Origin: DATKMG01 sp035541995
GTDB lineage: Bacteria; Acidobacteriota; Terriglobia; Versatilivoradales; Versatilivoraceae
Assembly: GCA_035541995.1 (NCBI GenBank)
Contig: DATKMG010000611.1
Coordinates: 1 to 23,358, forward strand
Length of the DNA: 23,358 nt
Direction of reading: 5' to 3'
Part shown: in pieces, positions 16,077-23,358 of the stretch
How the letters are laid out: each line of letters starts with the position of its first letter
Position numbering within the stretch: the first letter of the stretch is position 1
Made by a program: the position numbers and the translations under genes
Notes under the pieces: model-generated
Databases searched by the model: none
What the model was told of the DNA's origin: nothing
The model's input: only the letters and a program-made list of their open reading frames with translations

Positions 16077-17672
16077 ATGAAAATTCTCACCGCCACCCAG
16101 ATGCGAGAAGTCGATCGACTGACTCTAGACCGGTATGGGGTCCCGAGTCTGGTCCTCATGGAAAACGCGGGCCGCGGCGTAGTCCTTGAAATGGAGCGTC
16201 ACTTTGGCTCATTGCGGGGCGAACGCCTCGTAGTTTTTTGCGGAAAAGGGAACAATGGAGGTGACGGATTCGTAGTCGCTCGTCATCTCAGGATGCGGGG
16301 TTACGAGCCCCTGGTGTTCCTCTTCGCACCTCCGGAAGAAGTGAAGGGAGATGCCTTGATCAACTTTGAAATCCTGAAAAAAACAGGGACCCCGATTTCC
16401 CTGGTTACTGAAGAGGAATTTCCGGGTGATCGAATAGGCTCCTTTATGGAGCGCTGGGTTGGACACCTTGTGGTGGATGGGCTGTTGGGGACCGGGACCC
16501 GTCTTCCACTGACTGGGTTCATGGCCAAGGTGATCCGGCATATGGGGAAACTCCCGCGCGTGATTTGCATTGATGTTCCTTCAGGCGTGGAAAATGATTC
16601 TCTCACGTTTGAACCTAAAGAAGTCTTAGCCCCCAGGGCTCGCCTTACCGTGACATTTACTGCCCCTAAGCCTTCTCACATTTTCCATCCATGGGCGGAG
16701 TTTGTCGGAGAATGGGTGGTGGTGCCCATTGGGACTCCCGATGTGCTCTTGAACGAGCCGCAACACTGGTTGAATGCATTCTCTAGAGGGGAAGCGGCCC
16801 GGGTTATGGAAAAGTTCAGACGCTCTCCTGAATCCCATAAAGGCAGCTTCGGACACGTCTTGTCAATCTGTGGATCGATGGGGAAAACTGGAGCTGCTTC
16901 TATGACCGCGCTTTCTGCCCTGAAGGCTGGGGCAGGCTTGTCTACGGTGGCATTGCCCGCTCCTTGCTTACCCATCGTGGCCGGCATGGCCGCTGAAATT
17001 ATGACTGAGACGCTAGAGGCTACCGATGAGGGAACCGTTTCCACGAAGGCCTTCGATTACGGAAGGATGGAAGGTCTTCTCGAAGGCAAAGACGTTGTTG
17101 CGGTAGGGCCCGGGCTCGGGACCCACGTGGAAACAGTCGAGTTTGTCCGTCGCTTCGTCAAGGAATCGAGGCTGCCCTTGGTACTGGACGCGGACGGAAT
17201 CAACGCTTTTGCCGGCAAAGCCGGCCTCCTCACTGGCGAAGGCAGAGCCCTGGTACTCACCCCGCATCCCGGGGAGTTTTCCCGCCTCCTGGGAGTTTCC
17301 ACTCGAGAGGTCTTGATGAAACGAATCGAACTGGCCCGTCGATTCGCGATGGAACATCAACTGCACTTAGTGTTGAAAGGACATCGGACTCTCTATGCCA
17401 CTCCCTCGGGTCAACTCCACGTCAACCTTTCCGGGAATCCGGGGATGGCCACTGGTGGAGCGGGGGATGTCCTGACCGGACTTCTGGCGGGTCTGCTTGC
17501 CCAGACTCCCGGATCCAAAGCCACCATTGAGGAGACCATCGGGTTTGGAGTCTACCTCCACGGGCTGGCTGGAGACCTGGCTCGGGCCCGTACCGGGGAG
17601 ATGGCGCTGGTGGCTTCCGATCTGCTTGGTCACTTGGCTCAGGCGTTTGTCCAACTGGAGTCCGGCTCGTGA
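16077..17672 (+). CDS. nnrD: bifunctional NAD(P)H-hydrate epimerase / ADP-dependent dehydratase
   Basis: 531 residues in two parts. The N-terminal YjeF domain (~1-215; GKGNNGGDGFVVARHL at 56-71) epimerises damaged NAD(P)H hydrates. The C-terminal kinase-like domain (~235-525) dehydrates the S form using ADP and contains GSFGHVLSICGS, VLDADGINAF, LTPHPGEFSRL and NPGMATGGAGD, with Asp464 in GAGD. Together they repair hydrated nicotinamide cofactors in the cytoplasm. This is the fused form found in many bacteria. ATG 16077 has AGAGGA five bases upstream. Its stop overlaps the tsaE start (GTGA), so the two are translationally coupled; nnrD-tsaE is a common bacterial pair. Confidence 0.95.
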   Translation: MKILTATQMREVDRLTLDRYGVPSLVLMENAGRGVVLEMERHFGSLRGERLVVFCGKGNNGGDGFVVARHLRMRGYEPLVFLFAPPEEVKGDALINFEILKKTGTPISLVTEEEFPGDRIGSFMERWVGHLVVDGLLGTGTRLPLTGFMAKVIRHMGKLPRVICIDVPSGVENDSLTFEPKEVLAPRARLTVTFTAPKPSHIFHPWAEFVGEWVVVPIGTPDVLLNEPQHWLNAFSRGEAARVMEKFRRSPESHKGSFGHVLSICGSMGKTGAASMTALSALKAGAGLSTVALPAPCLPIVAGMAAEIMTETLEATDEGTVSTKAFDYGRMEGLLEGKDVVAVGPGLGTHVETVEFVRRFVKESRLPLVLDADGINAFAGKAGLLTGEGRALVLTPHPGEFSRLLGVSTREVLMKRIELARRFAMEHQLHLVLKGHRTLYATPSGQLHVNLSGNPGMATGGAGDVLTGLLAGLLAQTPGSKATIEETIGFGVYLHGLAGDLARARTGEMALVASDLLGHLAQAFVQLESGS

Positions 17673-18121
17673 AGATGGCGTTCGGAACTACAGTCACTTC
17701 CTCGCGGGAAGAGACCTTCCAGCTTGGATTCTCCCTCGGGTGTTCGCTGACCAGCCCGGAGATTTTCCTTTTGAAAGGCCAGTTGGGTTCCGGGAAGACG
17801 GTACTTGCCAAAGGCCTGATCTGTGGGTTGGGCTGTCCGGATCCCGACGAAGTGACCAGCCCGTCCTTTACACTCATTAATGAGTATTCGCTCAGATTAA
17901 AGGTCTACCACGTCGACCTCTATCGGTTGGAGACCGTCGAAGAGCTGTACACTCTGAACTTGGAAGAAATCTTTGCCGAACCCGCGATTGTAATCGTGGA
18001 GTGGGCGGAGAAACTCAAGGACCCTGTTCCGCAACGCGCGATTCTAATTTGCTTGACTGATCTGGGAGAGGATACTCGAAGCATCGAGATTCAACCCTGG
18101 TCCTGCGAGGCTATCGGTTAA
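17669..18121 (+). CDS. tsaE: tRNA threonylcarbamoyladenosine biosynthesis protein TsaE
   Basis: 150 residues, the normal TsaE size. It is the ATPase of the TsaB-TsaD-TsaE complex that makes t6A at position 37 of ANN-reading tRNAs. Walker A is GQLGSGKT (37-44); SPSFTLINEY, HVDLYRL and VEWAEK are the other family blocks. The start is GTG 17669, overlapping the nnrD stop, with GGAG eight bases upstream; an ATG two codons later is also possible. TsaB and TsaD are not in this window. Confidence 0.95.
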   Translation: MKMAFGTTVTSSREETFQLGFSLGCSLTSPEIFLLKGQLGSGKTVLAKGLICGLGCPDPDEVTSPSFTLINEYSLRLKVYHVDLYRLETVEELYTLNLEEIFAEPAIVIVEWAEKLKDPVPQRAILICLTDLGEDTRSIEIQPWSCEAIG

Positions 18122-18255
18122 AGTGTCTGTGGCAAGGCGTACATCGTCCAGAAACCAGGAGTGAGAGACTTCAGCCATGCCAATTCGCATTACAGAAATT
18201 TCCGCGGCCACTGTATGATGAAGGAACTGAATATTCGAGGGAGGCACGATTCAGA

Positions 18256-18975
18256 ATGAAACTGGATGTTCTGGCATTTGGTGCTCATCCGGACGACGTG
18301 GAGCTGGCGGTGGCCGGTACCCTGGTTAAACTGGCCGAACTGGGGTACCGAACAGGTGTTGTCGATATGTCCAGAGGCGAACTGGGCTCGCGCGGCACAT
18401 CTCAAATTCGGGCTCGCGAAGCACGAGCCGCGGCCAAAGTAATGAAGCTTACGGTGCGGGAAAACCTCGGGCTGAAGGACGGGGCGATTCTCAATTCCAG
18501 GACCGCCCGCACGAAAGTCGTGGAGGTCTTACGGAAATACAGACCGGATGTTATTATGACACATTACTGGGACGATCAGCACCCTGACCACATTCAGACC
18601 AGTTCCCTCGTCACCGACTGTTGCTATCTTTCCGGATTGGCCAAGATTAGAACGCGTCACCCCCGGTTTCGCCCTGCACACGTGTTGTACTTCCGGGTCC
18701 CTTACTCGGTTACACCTTCCTTCCTGGTCGACATCACCAAGCAGTTTGACCGGAAGATGGAGGCCATTCGCTGCTATAAGTCTCAATTGCATGACCCTCA
18801 GTCGGACGAGCCTCAGACTTACTTGAGTGTGCCTGGGTTCATTCCCGGAATTGAAGCCAAGCACCGCTACTACGGTTATTTGTTGAGGTCCGGTTATGCG
18901 GAAGCCTTCTACTCTAAACGTGCCATTGCATTGGAAGATCCAGTGGCCACCTTGTCGCAATCTCGAAAGGCCTGA
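18256..18975 (+). CDS. bshB1: bacillithiol biosynthesis deacetylase BshB1
   Basis: 239 residues. This LmbE-type zinc deacetylase removes the acetyl group from GlcNAc-malate, the second step of bacillithiol synthesis. The zinc motif AHPDDVE (10-16) and HPDH (109-112) are present, with MSRGELGSRGT (38-48) and KSQ...YLSVPGFIPGIEAKHRYYG as BshB1-type blocks. GGGAGG lies about 11 bases before ATG 18256. A possible -10 (TATGAT, 18214-18219) has only a poor -35. The start of bshA follows its stop after three bases, which supports the role and a shared transcript. Confidence 0.93.
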   Translation: MKLDVLAFGAHPDDVELAVAGTLVKLAELGYRTGVVDMSRGELGSRGTSQIRAREARAAAKVMKLTVRENLGLKDGAILNSRTARTKVVEVLRKYRPDVIMTHYWDDQHPDHIQTSSLVTDCCYLSGLAKIRTRHPRFRPAHVLYFRVPYSVTPSFLVDITKQFDRKMEAIRCYKSQLHDPQSDEPQTYLSVPGFIPGIEAKHRYYGYLLRSGYAEAFYSKRAIALEDPVATLSQSRKA

Positions 18976-18978
18976 GAC

Positions 18979-20112
18979 ATGAGAATAGGAATCACTTGTT
19001 ATCCCACCTACGGTGGCAGTGGAGTTGTGGCTACGGAAATGGGCAAGGAATTGGCTAGCCGGGGGCACGAGATCCACTTCATTAGTTATGCCATCCCGAT
19101 CAAGTTAAACAGCCTCAATGATCGAATCCACTTTCATGAGGTGGAGATGTTGAACTATCCGTTATTCGAGCATCCCCCCTACGCACTCGCCTTAGCCACG
19201 AAGATGCTCGAAGTGGCGACCCTAGAGAATCTGGATCTGCTGCATGTGCATTATGCAATTCCACATTCAGTTAGTGCATATTTGGCTAAGGAGATGATGT
19301 TGCCCGATAAACTCCCGGTCATAACGACACTGCATGGAACTGACATTACTCTGGTCGGGAATGACCGTTCATACTTGCCCATCACCCGGTTTTCCATTGA
19401 AAAGAGCGATGGGGTCACAGCCGTTTCAAATTACTTGAAAGACTTAACCTGTCAGGAGTTTGAAATCCTCCGCCCCATCGAAATGATCCCCAACTTTGTC
19501 AATTGTGATCTTTTCCAGGCTTCCAGCGACCCCCGCATGAGGCAGAAATTCGCGCCGGATGGAGAGAAAATCCTAATCCACGTTTCCAATTTCCGTCCAG
19601 TCAAGCGGGTTTCTGACGTGATCGAGATCTTTGATCGTGTCCAGCAACAAGTTCCAGCACGACTGCTCATGGTAGGGGACGGCCCGGAGCGTTCTAATGC
19701 CGAGTGGATGGTGCGGAGCAAGAAGCTGGGATGTAAAGTGCTCTTTTTGGGAAAGCAGGAATCCATCATGGACCTTCTTTCCATTGCGGATGTCCTGCTG
19801 CTGCCGAGTGACAAGGAGTCATTTGGGTTGGTTGCGCTGGAGGCGATGGCTTGTGAGGTCCCTGTCATTGCCAGCAATATGGGAGGTATGCCTGAAGTGG
19901 TACGTGATGGCATAGACGGATACCTGGCTCCGCCTCGAGATGTTGAGACCATGAGCCGCTTCGCAACTCAGCTGCTTATGGATGATGAAAACCGCCACAA
20001 AATGGGGCTGAGTGGCAGACAGCGGGCCATTGATAATTTCTGTGCAACACGGATCATTCCTCGCTATGAAGCTTATTACGAAAGAATCATCCGGGAGGTT
20101 CACTCGGGCTGA
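18979..20112 (+). CDS. bshA: N-acetyl-α-D-glucosaminyl L-malate synthase BshA
   Basis: 377 residues, the normal BshA length. This GT4 glycosyltransferase joins GlcNAc from UDP-GlcNAc to L-malate, the first step of bacillithiol synthesis. Family blocks are YPTYGGSGVVATEMGKEL (8-25), HVHYAIPHS, TTLHGTDITLVG, IPNFVNCDLF and the GT4 donor site KESFGLVALEAMACEVPVIA with its paired glutamates. The cysteine-adding enzyme BshC, needed for the last step, is not in this window. It lies between bshB1 (3-base gap) and the NYN-domain gene (2-base gap), so all three are probably co-transcribed. Confidence 0.95.
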   Translation: MRIGITCYPTYGGSGVVATEMGKELASRGHEIHFISYAIPIKLNSLNDRIHFHEVEMLNYPLFEHPPYALALATKMLEVATLENLDLLHVHYAIPHSVSAYLAKEMMLPDKLPVITTLHGTDITLVGNDRSYLPITRFSIEKSDGVTAVSNYLKDLTCQEFEILRPIEMIPNFVNCDLFQASSDPRMRQKFAPDGEKILIHVSNFRPVKRVSDVIEIFDRVQQQVPARLLMVGDGPERSNAEWMVRSKKLGCKVLFLGKQESIMDLLSIADVLLLPSDKESFGLVALEAMACEVPVIASNMGGMPEVVRDGIDGYLAPPRDVETMSRFATQLLMDDENRHKMGLSGRQRAIDNFCATRIIPRYEAYYERIIREVHSG

Positions 20113-20114
20113 GC

Positions 20115-20564
20115 ATGTACTTGATCGATGGAAATAATTTGATCGGGCACAGCAAAGAAATCTCGTATCATGATCCGCAGGCCCGGCAAAAATTGCTAGA
20201 GCGAGTCATTCCATTCCTGGATCATCGGGGCAGCAAAGCCATTATCTTCTTTGACGGCGGTTCCCAGCCTCTCCGGAAAAGCCGGAACATCGAGATTGTC
20301 TTCTCCGGCTCGAAGTCTTCCGCCGACGAAAAAATCCGCCAGTTCGTAGAGGCCTCATCTTTATCGAAAAGCTTATGTGTCGTGACTTCTGATAACTCTG
20401 TCTACGGCTATTGCAGGAGTTGTGGAGCGCGCGCCATGAAATGCCATGAGTTTAACCGGCTTCTGAGGGAAAGGCAGAGGGCTCAAGATGGTGAAGAAAA
20501 CCGCGAGGCTCGAATCGACAATCTCCAGCAATGGCTGCGGTATTTCGGGGAAGACGAGGAGTAA
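20115..20564 (+). CDS. NYN-domain (YacP-like) putative RNase
   Basis: 149 residues. It begins with the NYN/PIN-type signature YLIDGNNLI (Asp5), followed by AIIFFDGG, SADEKI and VVTSDNSV, which carry the acidic residues expected to bind metal. YacP (Rae1) in Bacillus is a ribosome-linked endoribonuclease that cuts some mRNAs. A CRSC...KCHEF cysteine patch and a charged, coiled C-terminal tail (RERQRAQDGEENREARIDNL) follow. It starts two bases after bshA and its stop lies one base from the stop of the opposing zinc-ribbon gene. The link to bacillithiol genes may only be positional. Confidence 0.8.
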   Translation: MYLIDGNNLIGHSKEISYHDPQARQKLLERVIPFLDHRGSKAIIFFDGGSQPLRKSRNIEIVFSGSKSSADEKIRQFVEASSLSKSLCVVTSDNSVYGYCRSCGARAMKCHEFNRLLRERQRAQDGEENREARIDNLQQWLRYFGEDEE

Positions 20565-20565
20565 T

Positions 20566-20763
20566 TCAGATCCGGATCCGATGGTCGTCCTTCGGGCAAA
20601 CCCAATACATGCCGCCGGGACGATCTTCGCACTTAATCACCTTCGTAGCTACCATGGGAGTTCCACAGGTAGGACAATGTTTTCCTGAAAATTGAGCTTG
20701 TTTATCGCCGAGGCTCTGGCGTGCCGTCTTACTGAGTTTTTCTGCCAAAAGAATATCCTCCAC
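20566..20763 (-). CDS. small zinc-ribbon protein, unknown function
   Basis: 65 residues. Cys30-x2-Cys33 (CPTCGTPM), Cys45 and Cys56 with His61 form a likely zinc ribbon, recalling the zinc fingers at the end of topoisomerase I. The N-terminal ~20 residues look helical. The start is GTG 20763. A strong promoter (20795-20823) lies directly upstream, which is the best evidence that this small gene is real. The stop is one base from the opposing yacP-like stop, so the two transcripts must overlap at their 3' ends. I do not recognise a named family. Confidence 0.65.
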   Translation of the reverse strand: MEDILLAEKLSKTARQSLGDKQAQFSGKHCPTCGTPMVATKVIKCEDRPGGMYWVCPKDDHRIRI

Positions 20764-20794
20764 TCGCCTGCGAGACTATGAACCAGAACACCAA

Positions 20795-20823
20795 ATTTTA
20801 TAGAGGTTTTCCACTCCAGTCAA
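20795..20823 (-). promoter_or_regulatory. strong promoter for the zinc-ribbon gene
   Basis: On the minus strand: TTGACT (complement of 20818-20823), a 17 bp spacer and TAAAAT (complement of 20795-20800). Both boxes match the consensus in five of six bases. It lies just after the queE stop and gives a leader of about 25 bases. Confidence 0.65.
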
Positions 20824-20824
20824 G

Positions 20825-21460
20825 TCACACTCCTCTGGCCTCCGGGTCCCAGATGTATTTATGCATCTGCAGTTGGAAGCGCATCGGCAACTGGTCCCTC
20901 AACATCCATTCGACCACCTGGCAGGGTTCGATTTTGTTGAACACAGTGGACAACAGCAAAGTGAACCGTCCCGCCAGGGAATACTTGCTGATAATCTCCT
21001 TCATCCAGAGGTAGTCTTCTTGATTGCCTATGACAAATTTAATTTCGTCGTGGGGCTGGAGCTTCTCGATGTTGGAATATAGGTTACGATGGCACTCCCC
21101 GCTGCTCGGACATTTCAGGTCCATGATTTTGACGACCTTTAGACTTACACCTCCGATCTCAAGGCTGCCGCTGGTCTCGAGGAGAACCGTGTACCCTGAG
21201 CCAATCAAACGATCCATCAACGGATACACTTCCTTTTGAAGGAGTGGCTCACCCCCCGTGATTTCTACCAGAGGTGTTCCGTGAGTTGAGACTTCCGCAA
21301 GAACTTCATCAACAGTCAGGTCTTTGCCATCATAGAAGGCATATGCCGTGTCGCAGTAAGAGCAACGCAGGTTGCAGTAAGTCAATCTCACAAAAACACA
21401 GGGAAGGCCGGAATAAGAAGATTCCCCCTGGATACTGCGATATATTTCATGGACCTTCAT
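20825..21460 (-). CDS. queE: 7-carboxy-7-deazaguanine synthase QueE
   Basis: 212 residues. This radical SAM enzyme turns 6-carboxytetrahydropterin into 7-carboxy-7-deazaguanine for queuosine in tRNA or for 7-deazaguanine DNA changes. The iron-sulfur motif Cys29-x3-Cys33-x2-Cys36 (CNLRCSYC) is canonical for QueE, preceded by EIYRSIQGESSYSG and followed by EITGGEPLLQ and LETSGS. ATG 21460 matches the family start; the ORF runs 16 codons further upstream, which I exclude. Other queuosine genes are not in the window. It lies 93 bases after era on the same strand. Confidence 0.93.
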   Translation of the reverse strand: MKVHEIYRSIQGESSYSGLPCVFVRLTYCNLRCSYCDTAYAFYDGKDLTVDEVLAEVSTHGTPLVEITGGEPLLQKEVYPLMDRLIGSGYTVLLETSGSLEIGGVSLKVVKIMDLKCPSSGECHRNLYSNIEKLQPHDEIKFVIGNQEDYLWMKEIISKYSLAGRFTLLLSTVFNKIEPCQVVEWMLRDQLPMRFQLQMHKYIWDPEARGV

Positions 21461-21553
21461 TGTCCACAGCCCTGGAACTCCACCTTGGAGGAAAAGCAGC
21501 GGAGTCAAAACATGACTTTACACTCGGACTTGGCATTCCCTGCCCAGATCCGG

Positions 21554-22444
21554 TTACGATCCTAGAGCTTCCCTCCTCAGACTATCCAAAAAGCGACAAT
21601 CATCCCTCCATTGGGACTTTACCTTTACGTAAAGGTCAAGATAAACTTGCTTTCCCACTCGATCCTCGATGTCCTTGCGGGCCTCAATTCCGATCTTCTT
21701 CAGAGTTTGTCCTTGCCTGCCAACAATGATCTTTCTCTGTGACTCCTTCTCCACGAAGATATTGCAGTGGATCAAGACGAGCCTTTCTCGATCCTCATAA
21801 TTGGAAATGAGAACCGTGGTCGAATAGGGGAGTTCCTCACGGGTGTATTGAAGAACCTTTTCCCGCACCAATTCGGCCACAAGGAATCGCTCCGGTCGGT
21901 CAGTGAAGTCATCCTCCGGATAATAGGCAGGTCCTTCGGGGAGGTGCTTGAAAATGAGAGATTCTAACAAATCCAGATTGTCGCGTTTCAATGCAGAGAT
22001 CGGAACTATTTCAAGGAACTCAAACTTGTTTGAGTAGAAAGAGATGAGTGGCAGTAGTTTGTCCTTGCGGATGAGGTCAATTTTGTTAAGTAGCAGGAGA
22101 GTCTTTGGCGCCCTTTCTTTGATGAGATTCAAGACAAACCGATCCCCCGAGCCTTGAGAAACACCGGCGTCCACCAAGAGCAACACCAAATCGGTCCCTT
22201 CGAATGAATCGTGGACAGCTTGCATCATGCGCTTGTTGAGTTCATAAGCGGGCTTATGGATTCCGGGTGTGTCGATGAAGATAATCTGTCCAGTCGGCCG
22301 GGTTAAGATCCCCAAAATCCGGTCCCGCGTGGTCTGCGGCTTGTCAGAAACAATGGAAACTTTCTCGCCTAGGAGTTGATTCATCAGGGTGGATTTCCCG
22401 CAATTGGGTCTCCCGATCAGGGTCGCATAGCCGGACTTAAACAT
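21554..22444 (-). CDS. era: GTPase Era
   Basis: 296 residues. Era is an essential GTPase that binds the 3' end of 16S rRNA and helps 30S assembly. G1 is GRPNCGKST (11-19; Cys in place of the common Val), G3 is DTPG, G4 is NKID and G5 is SALKRDN. The C-terminal KH domain (~200-290) carries IIVGRQGQTLKKIG. The full domain set and length are normal. ATG 22444 is three bases from the stop of the CorC-like gene; corC-era neighbours are common in bacteria. Confidence 0.96.
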   Translation of the reverse strand: MFKSGYATLIGRPNCGKSTLMNQLLGEKVSIVSDKPQTTRDRILGILTRPTGQIIFIDTPGIHKPAYELNKRMMQAVHDSFEGTDLVLLLVDAGVSQGSGDRFVLNLIKERAPKTLLLLNKIDLIRKDKLLPLISFYSNKFEFLEIVPISALKRDNLDLLESLIFKHLPEGPAYYPEDDFTDRPERFLVAELVREKVLQYTREELPYSTTVLISNYEDRERLVLIHCNIFVEKESQRKIIVGRQGQTLKKIGIEARKDIEDRVGKQVYLDLYVKVKSQWRDDCRFLDSLRREALGS

Positions 22445-22447
22445 GAA

Positions 22448-23358
22448 TTATCCCTTGCCAGGATCAGCGCTCAGAGATTTGGAGGGAATGACTTGACTTG
22501 CCAGGAGGTAATGGATCTTCCTTCGGTCGGCCTCCTTGATTTCAAATTGAACTCCGTTGTGAAGGAACCTTTCCCCCTTGCGGGGCACACGGCCCAGGAA
22601 GGAACTGACAAATCCGCCAATGGTGCTGTTTTCTCCATTCTGGAGAGCTACTCCAAACAACTCTTCCACTTTGTGAATGTCAGTGTTACCGGGGAGCAAG
22701 TAGCGGCCATCCGCATCCTTAGAAATCGGCACCATTTCTGCAGCCTCGTCCTCGTCGTGGATTTCCCCGGCAATTTCCTCCAGGATGTCTTCGATGGTAA
22801 CCAGCCCGGCAACCCCACCAAACTCATCGATGATGATTGCCATGTGGGAAGCTTTGCGCTGGAGCTCCTTCAGAAGATCTGCAACGCTCTTTGTTTCAGG
22901 AACAAATAAGATGGGGCGGATAAGGCGTTCAATTGTTGAGGCTTGGGCTGGTTTGTCCCAAATATCGATTACATCCTTCAAATAGACAAACCCCTCGATG
23001 TTCTCCACCTGGCCGCGATAGACGGGAATTCGGGAGTACTTGGTTTCTTTCATGAGCTGCTTCAATCGAAGCAGAGAAGCCGTGACTTCAATAGTCACCA
23101 TATCTGTTCTGGGGGTCATGACGTCCCCCGCAATCGTGTCCCCGAATTCCACCACTGATTGAAAAAGTTGTTCCTCCTCCTTCTTGAATAGGCCTTCTTC
23201 CTTGCCCACGTCCAGAAAGGCCTGTCTCTCTTCTTCTTGGCGCTCTTCAGACTTCTCCGCATCATCTGGGACTCTTCGATGGTCCAATAGTCTCAGAGTC
23301 GAAGAAAGGGGATAACTGAAGACCGCCAGCCCAGGGCGCGTGAGGTTGTAGATAGGAA
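22448..23358 (-). CDS. CNNM/CorC-type CBS-domain protein (cut by right edge)
   Basis: The frame stays open past the TTG at 23287 to the right edge, where the sequence (LTRPGLAVFSYPLSSTLRLL) fits the end of a DUF21 membrane domain, so the gene starts outside the window. The visible ~300 residues hold an acidic linker, the EEEQLFQSVVEFGDTIAGDVMTPR block, two CBS domains (TKYSRIPVYRG...; KASHMAIIIDEFGGVAGLVT) and the C-terminal CorC/HlyC domain (ISKDADGRYLLPGNTDIHKV...). These proteins bind adenine nucleotides through the CBS pair and are linked to Mg2+ or Co2+ export. The gene lies directly upstream of era. Confidence 0.9.
   Translation of the reverse strand, partial: PIYNLTRPGLAVFSYPLSSTLRLLDHRRVPDDAEKSEERQEEERQAFLDVGKEEGLFKKEEEQLFQSVVEFGDTIAGDVMTPRTDMVTIEVTASLLRLKQLMKETKYSRIPVYRGQVENIEGFVYLKDVIDIWDKPAQASTIERLIRPILFVPETKSVADLLKELQRKASHMAIIIDEFGGVAGLVTIEDILEEIAGEIHDEDEAAEMVPISKDADGRYLLPGNTDIHKVEELFGVALQNGENSTIGGFVSSFLGRVPRKGERFLHNGVQFEIKEADRRKIHYLLASQVIPSKSLSADPGKG

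Noticed and set aside
17422..17877. 151-codon minus-strand ORF across the nnrD-tsaE junction
   Set aside because: It is proline- and arginine-rich and lies antisense to two well-supported genes.
1..23358. CRISPR array, riboswitch, insertion sequence or prophage
   Set aside because: I saw no spaced direct repeats, known riboswitch cores, transposase or phage genes.

Overview
The window is 23.4 kb of bacterial chromosome with about 20 intact genes, a tRNA gene, and a gene cut by each edge. The best guess at the source is an acidobacterium or a close relative. Two secreted VWFA proteins have the architecture known as the acidobacterial VWFA-related family. Bacillithiol genes (bshA, bshB1) occur in Firmicutes, Deinococci, Bacteroidetes and Acidobacteria. 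The lspA/lgt pair suits a diderm that makes lipoproteins. This is inference from gene content; there is no rRNA gene to settle it. Several starts are GTG or TTG. The clear promoters use a TTGACT -35 box with a 17-18 bp spacer.

Left third (1-6265): accessory and envelope genes. In order they are the C-terminal end of a CsgG-like protein, a stand-alone JAMM/MPN metalloprotease, a secreted VWFA protein with a broken metal site, a tail-anchored protein with a degenerate receiver domain, a secreted PKD + M14 zinc carboxypeptidase, and a second VWFA protein with an intact metal site. Most of these would act at or outside the membrane, and this is where the least described biology lies.

Middle (6477-14038): housekeeping genes. 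A minus-strand lspA-lgt-rluD cluster handles lipoprotein maturation and rRNA pseudouridylation. Upstream of it lies what looks like the decayed start of a TIR-like gene. On the plus strand follow cysS with its own promoter, a class III aminotransferase, a YraN-family protein and galT.

14039-14748 is non-coding apart from tRNA-Gly(GCC). It holds a very GC-rich stretch with two tight hairpins, the tRNA promoter, the tRNA, and a strong terminator whose T-tract runs almost into the next gene.

Right third (14749-23358): a TIM-barrel sugar isomerase, a small membrane protein, nnrD and tsaE with overlapping codons, then bshB1-bshA-yacP (bacillithiol synthesis plus an NYN nuclease). On the minus strand are a small zinc-ribbon gene with its own strong promoter, queE, era and a CNNM/CorC-type CBS protein that runs off the right edge.

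No CRISPR array, insertion sequence, integrase or phage gene was seen. I found no multi-gene system that is clearly new. The best leads are the pseudo-receiver tail-anchored protein, the paired VWFA proteins with opposite metal-site states, the JAMM protease without ubiquitin-like partners, the GC-rich hairpin element and the decayed TIR-like gene.
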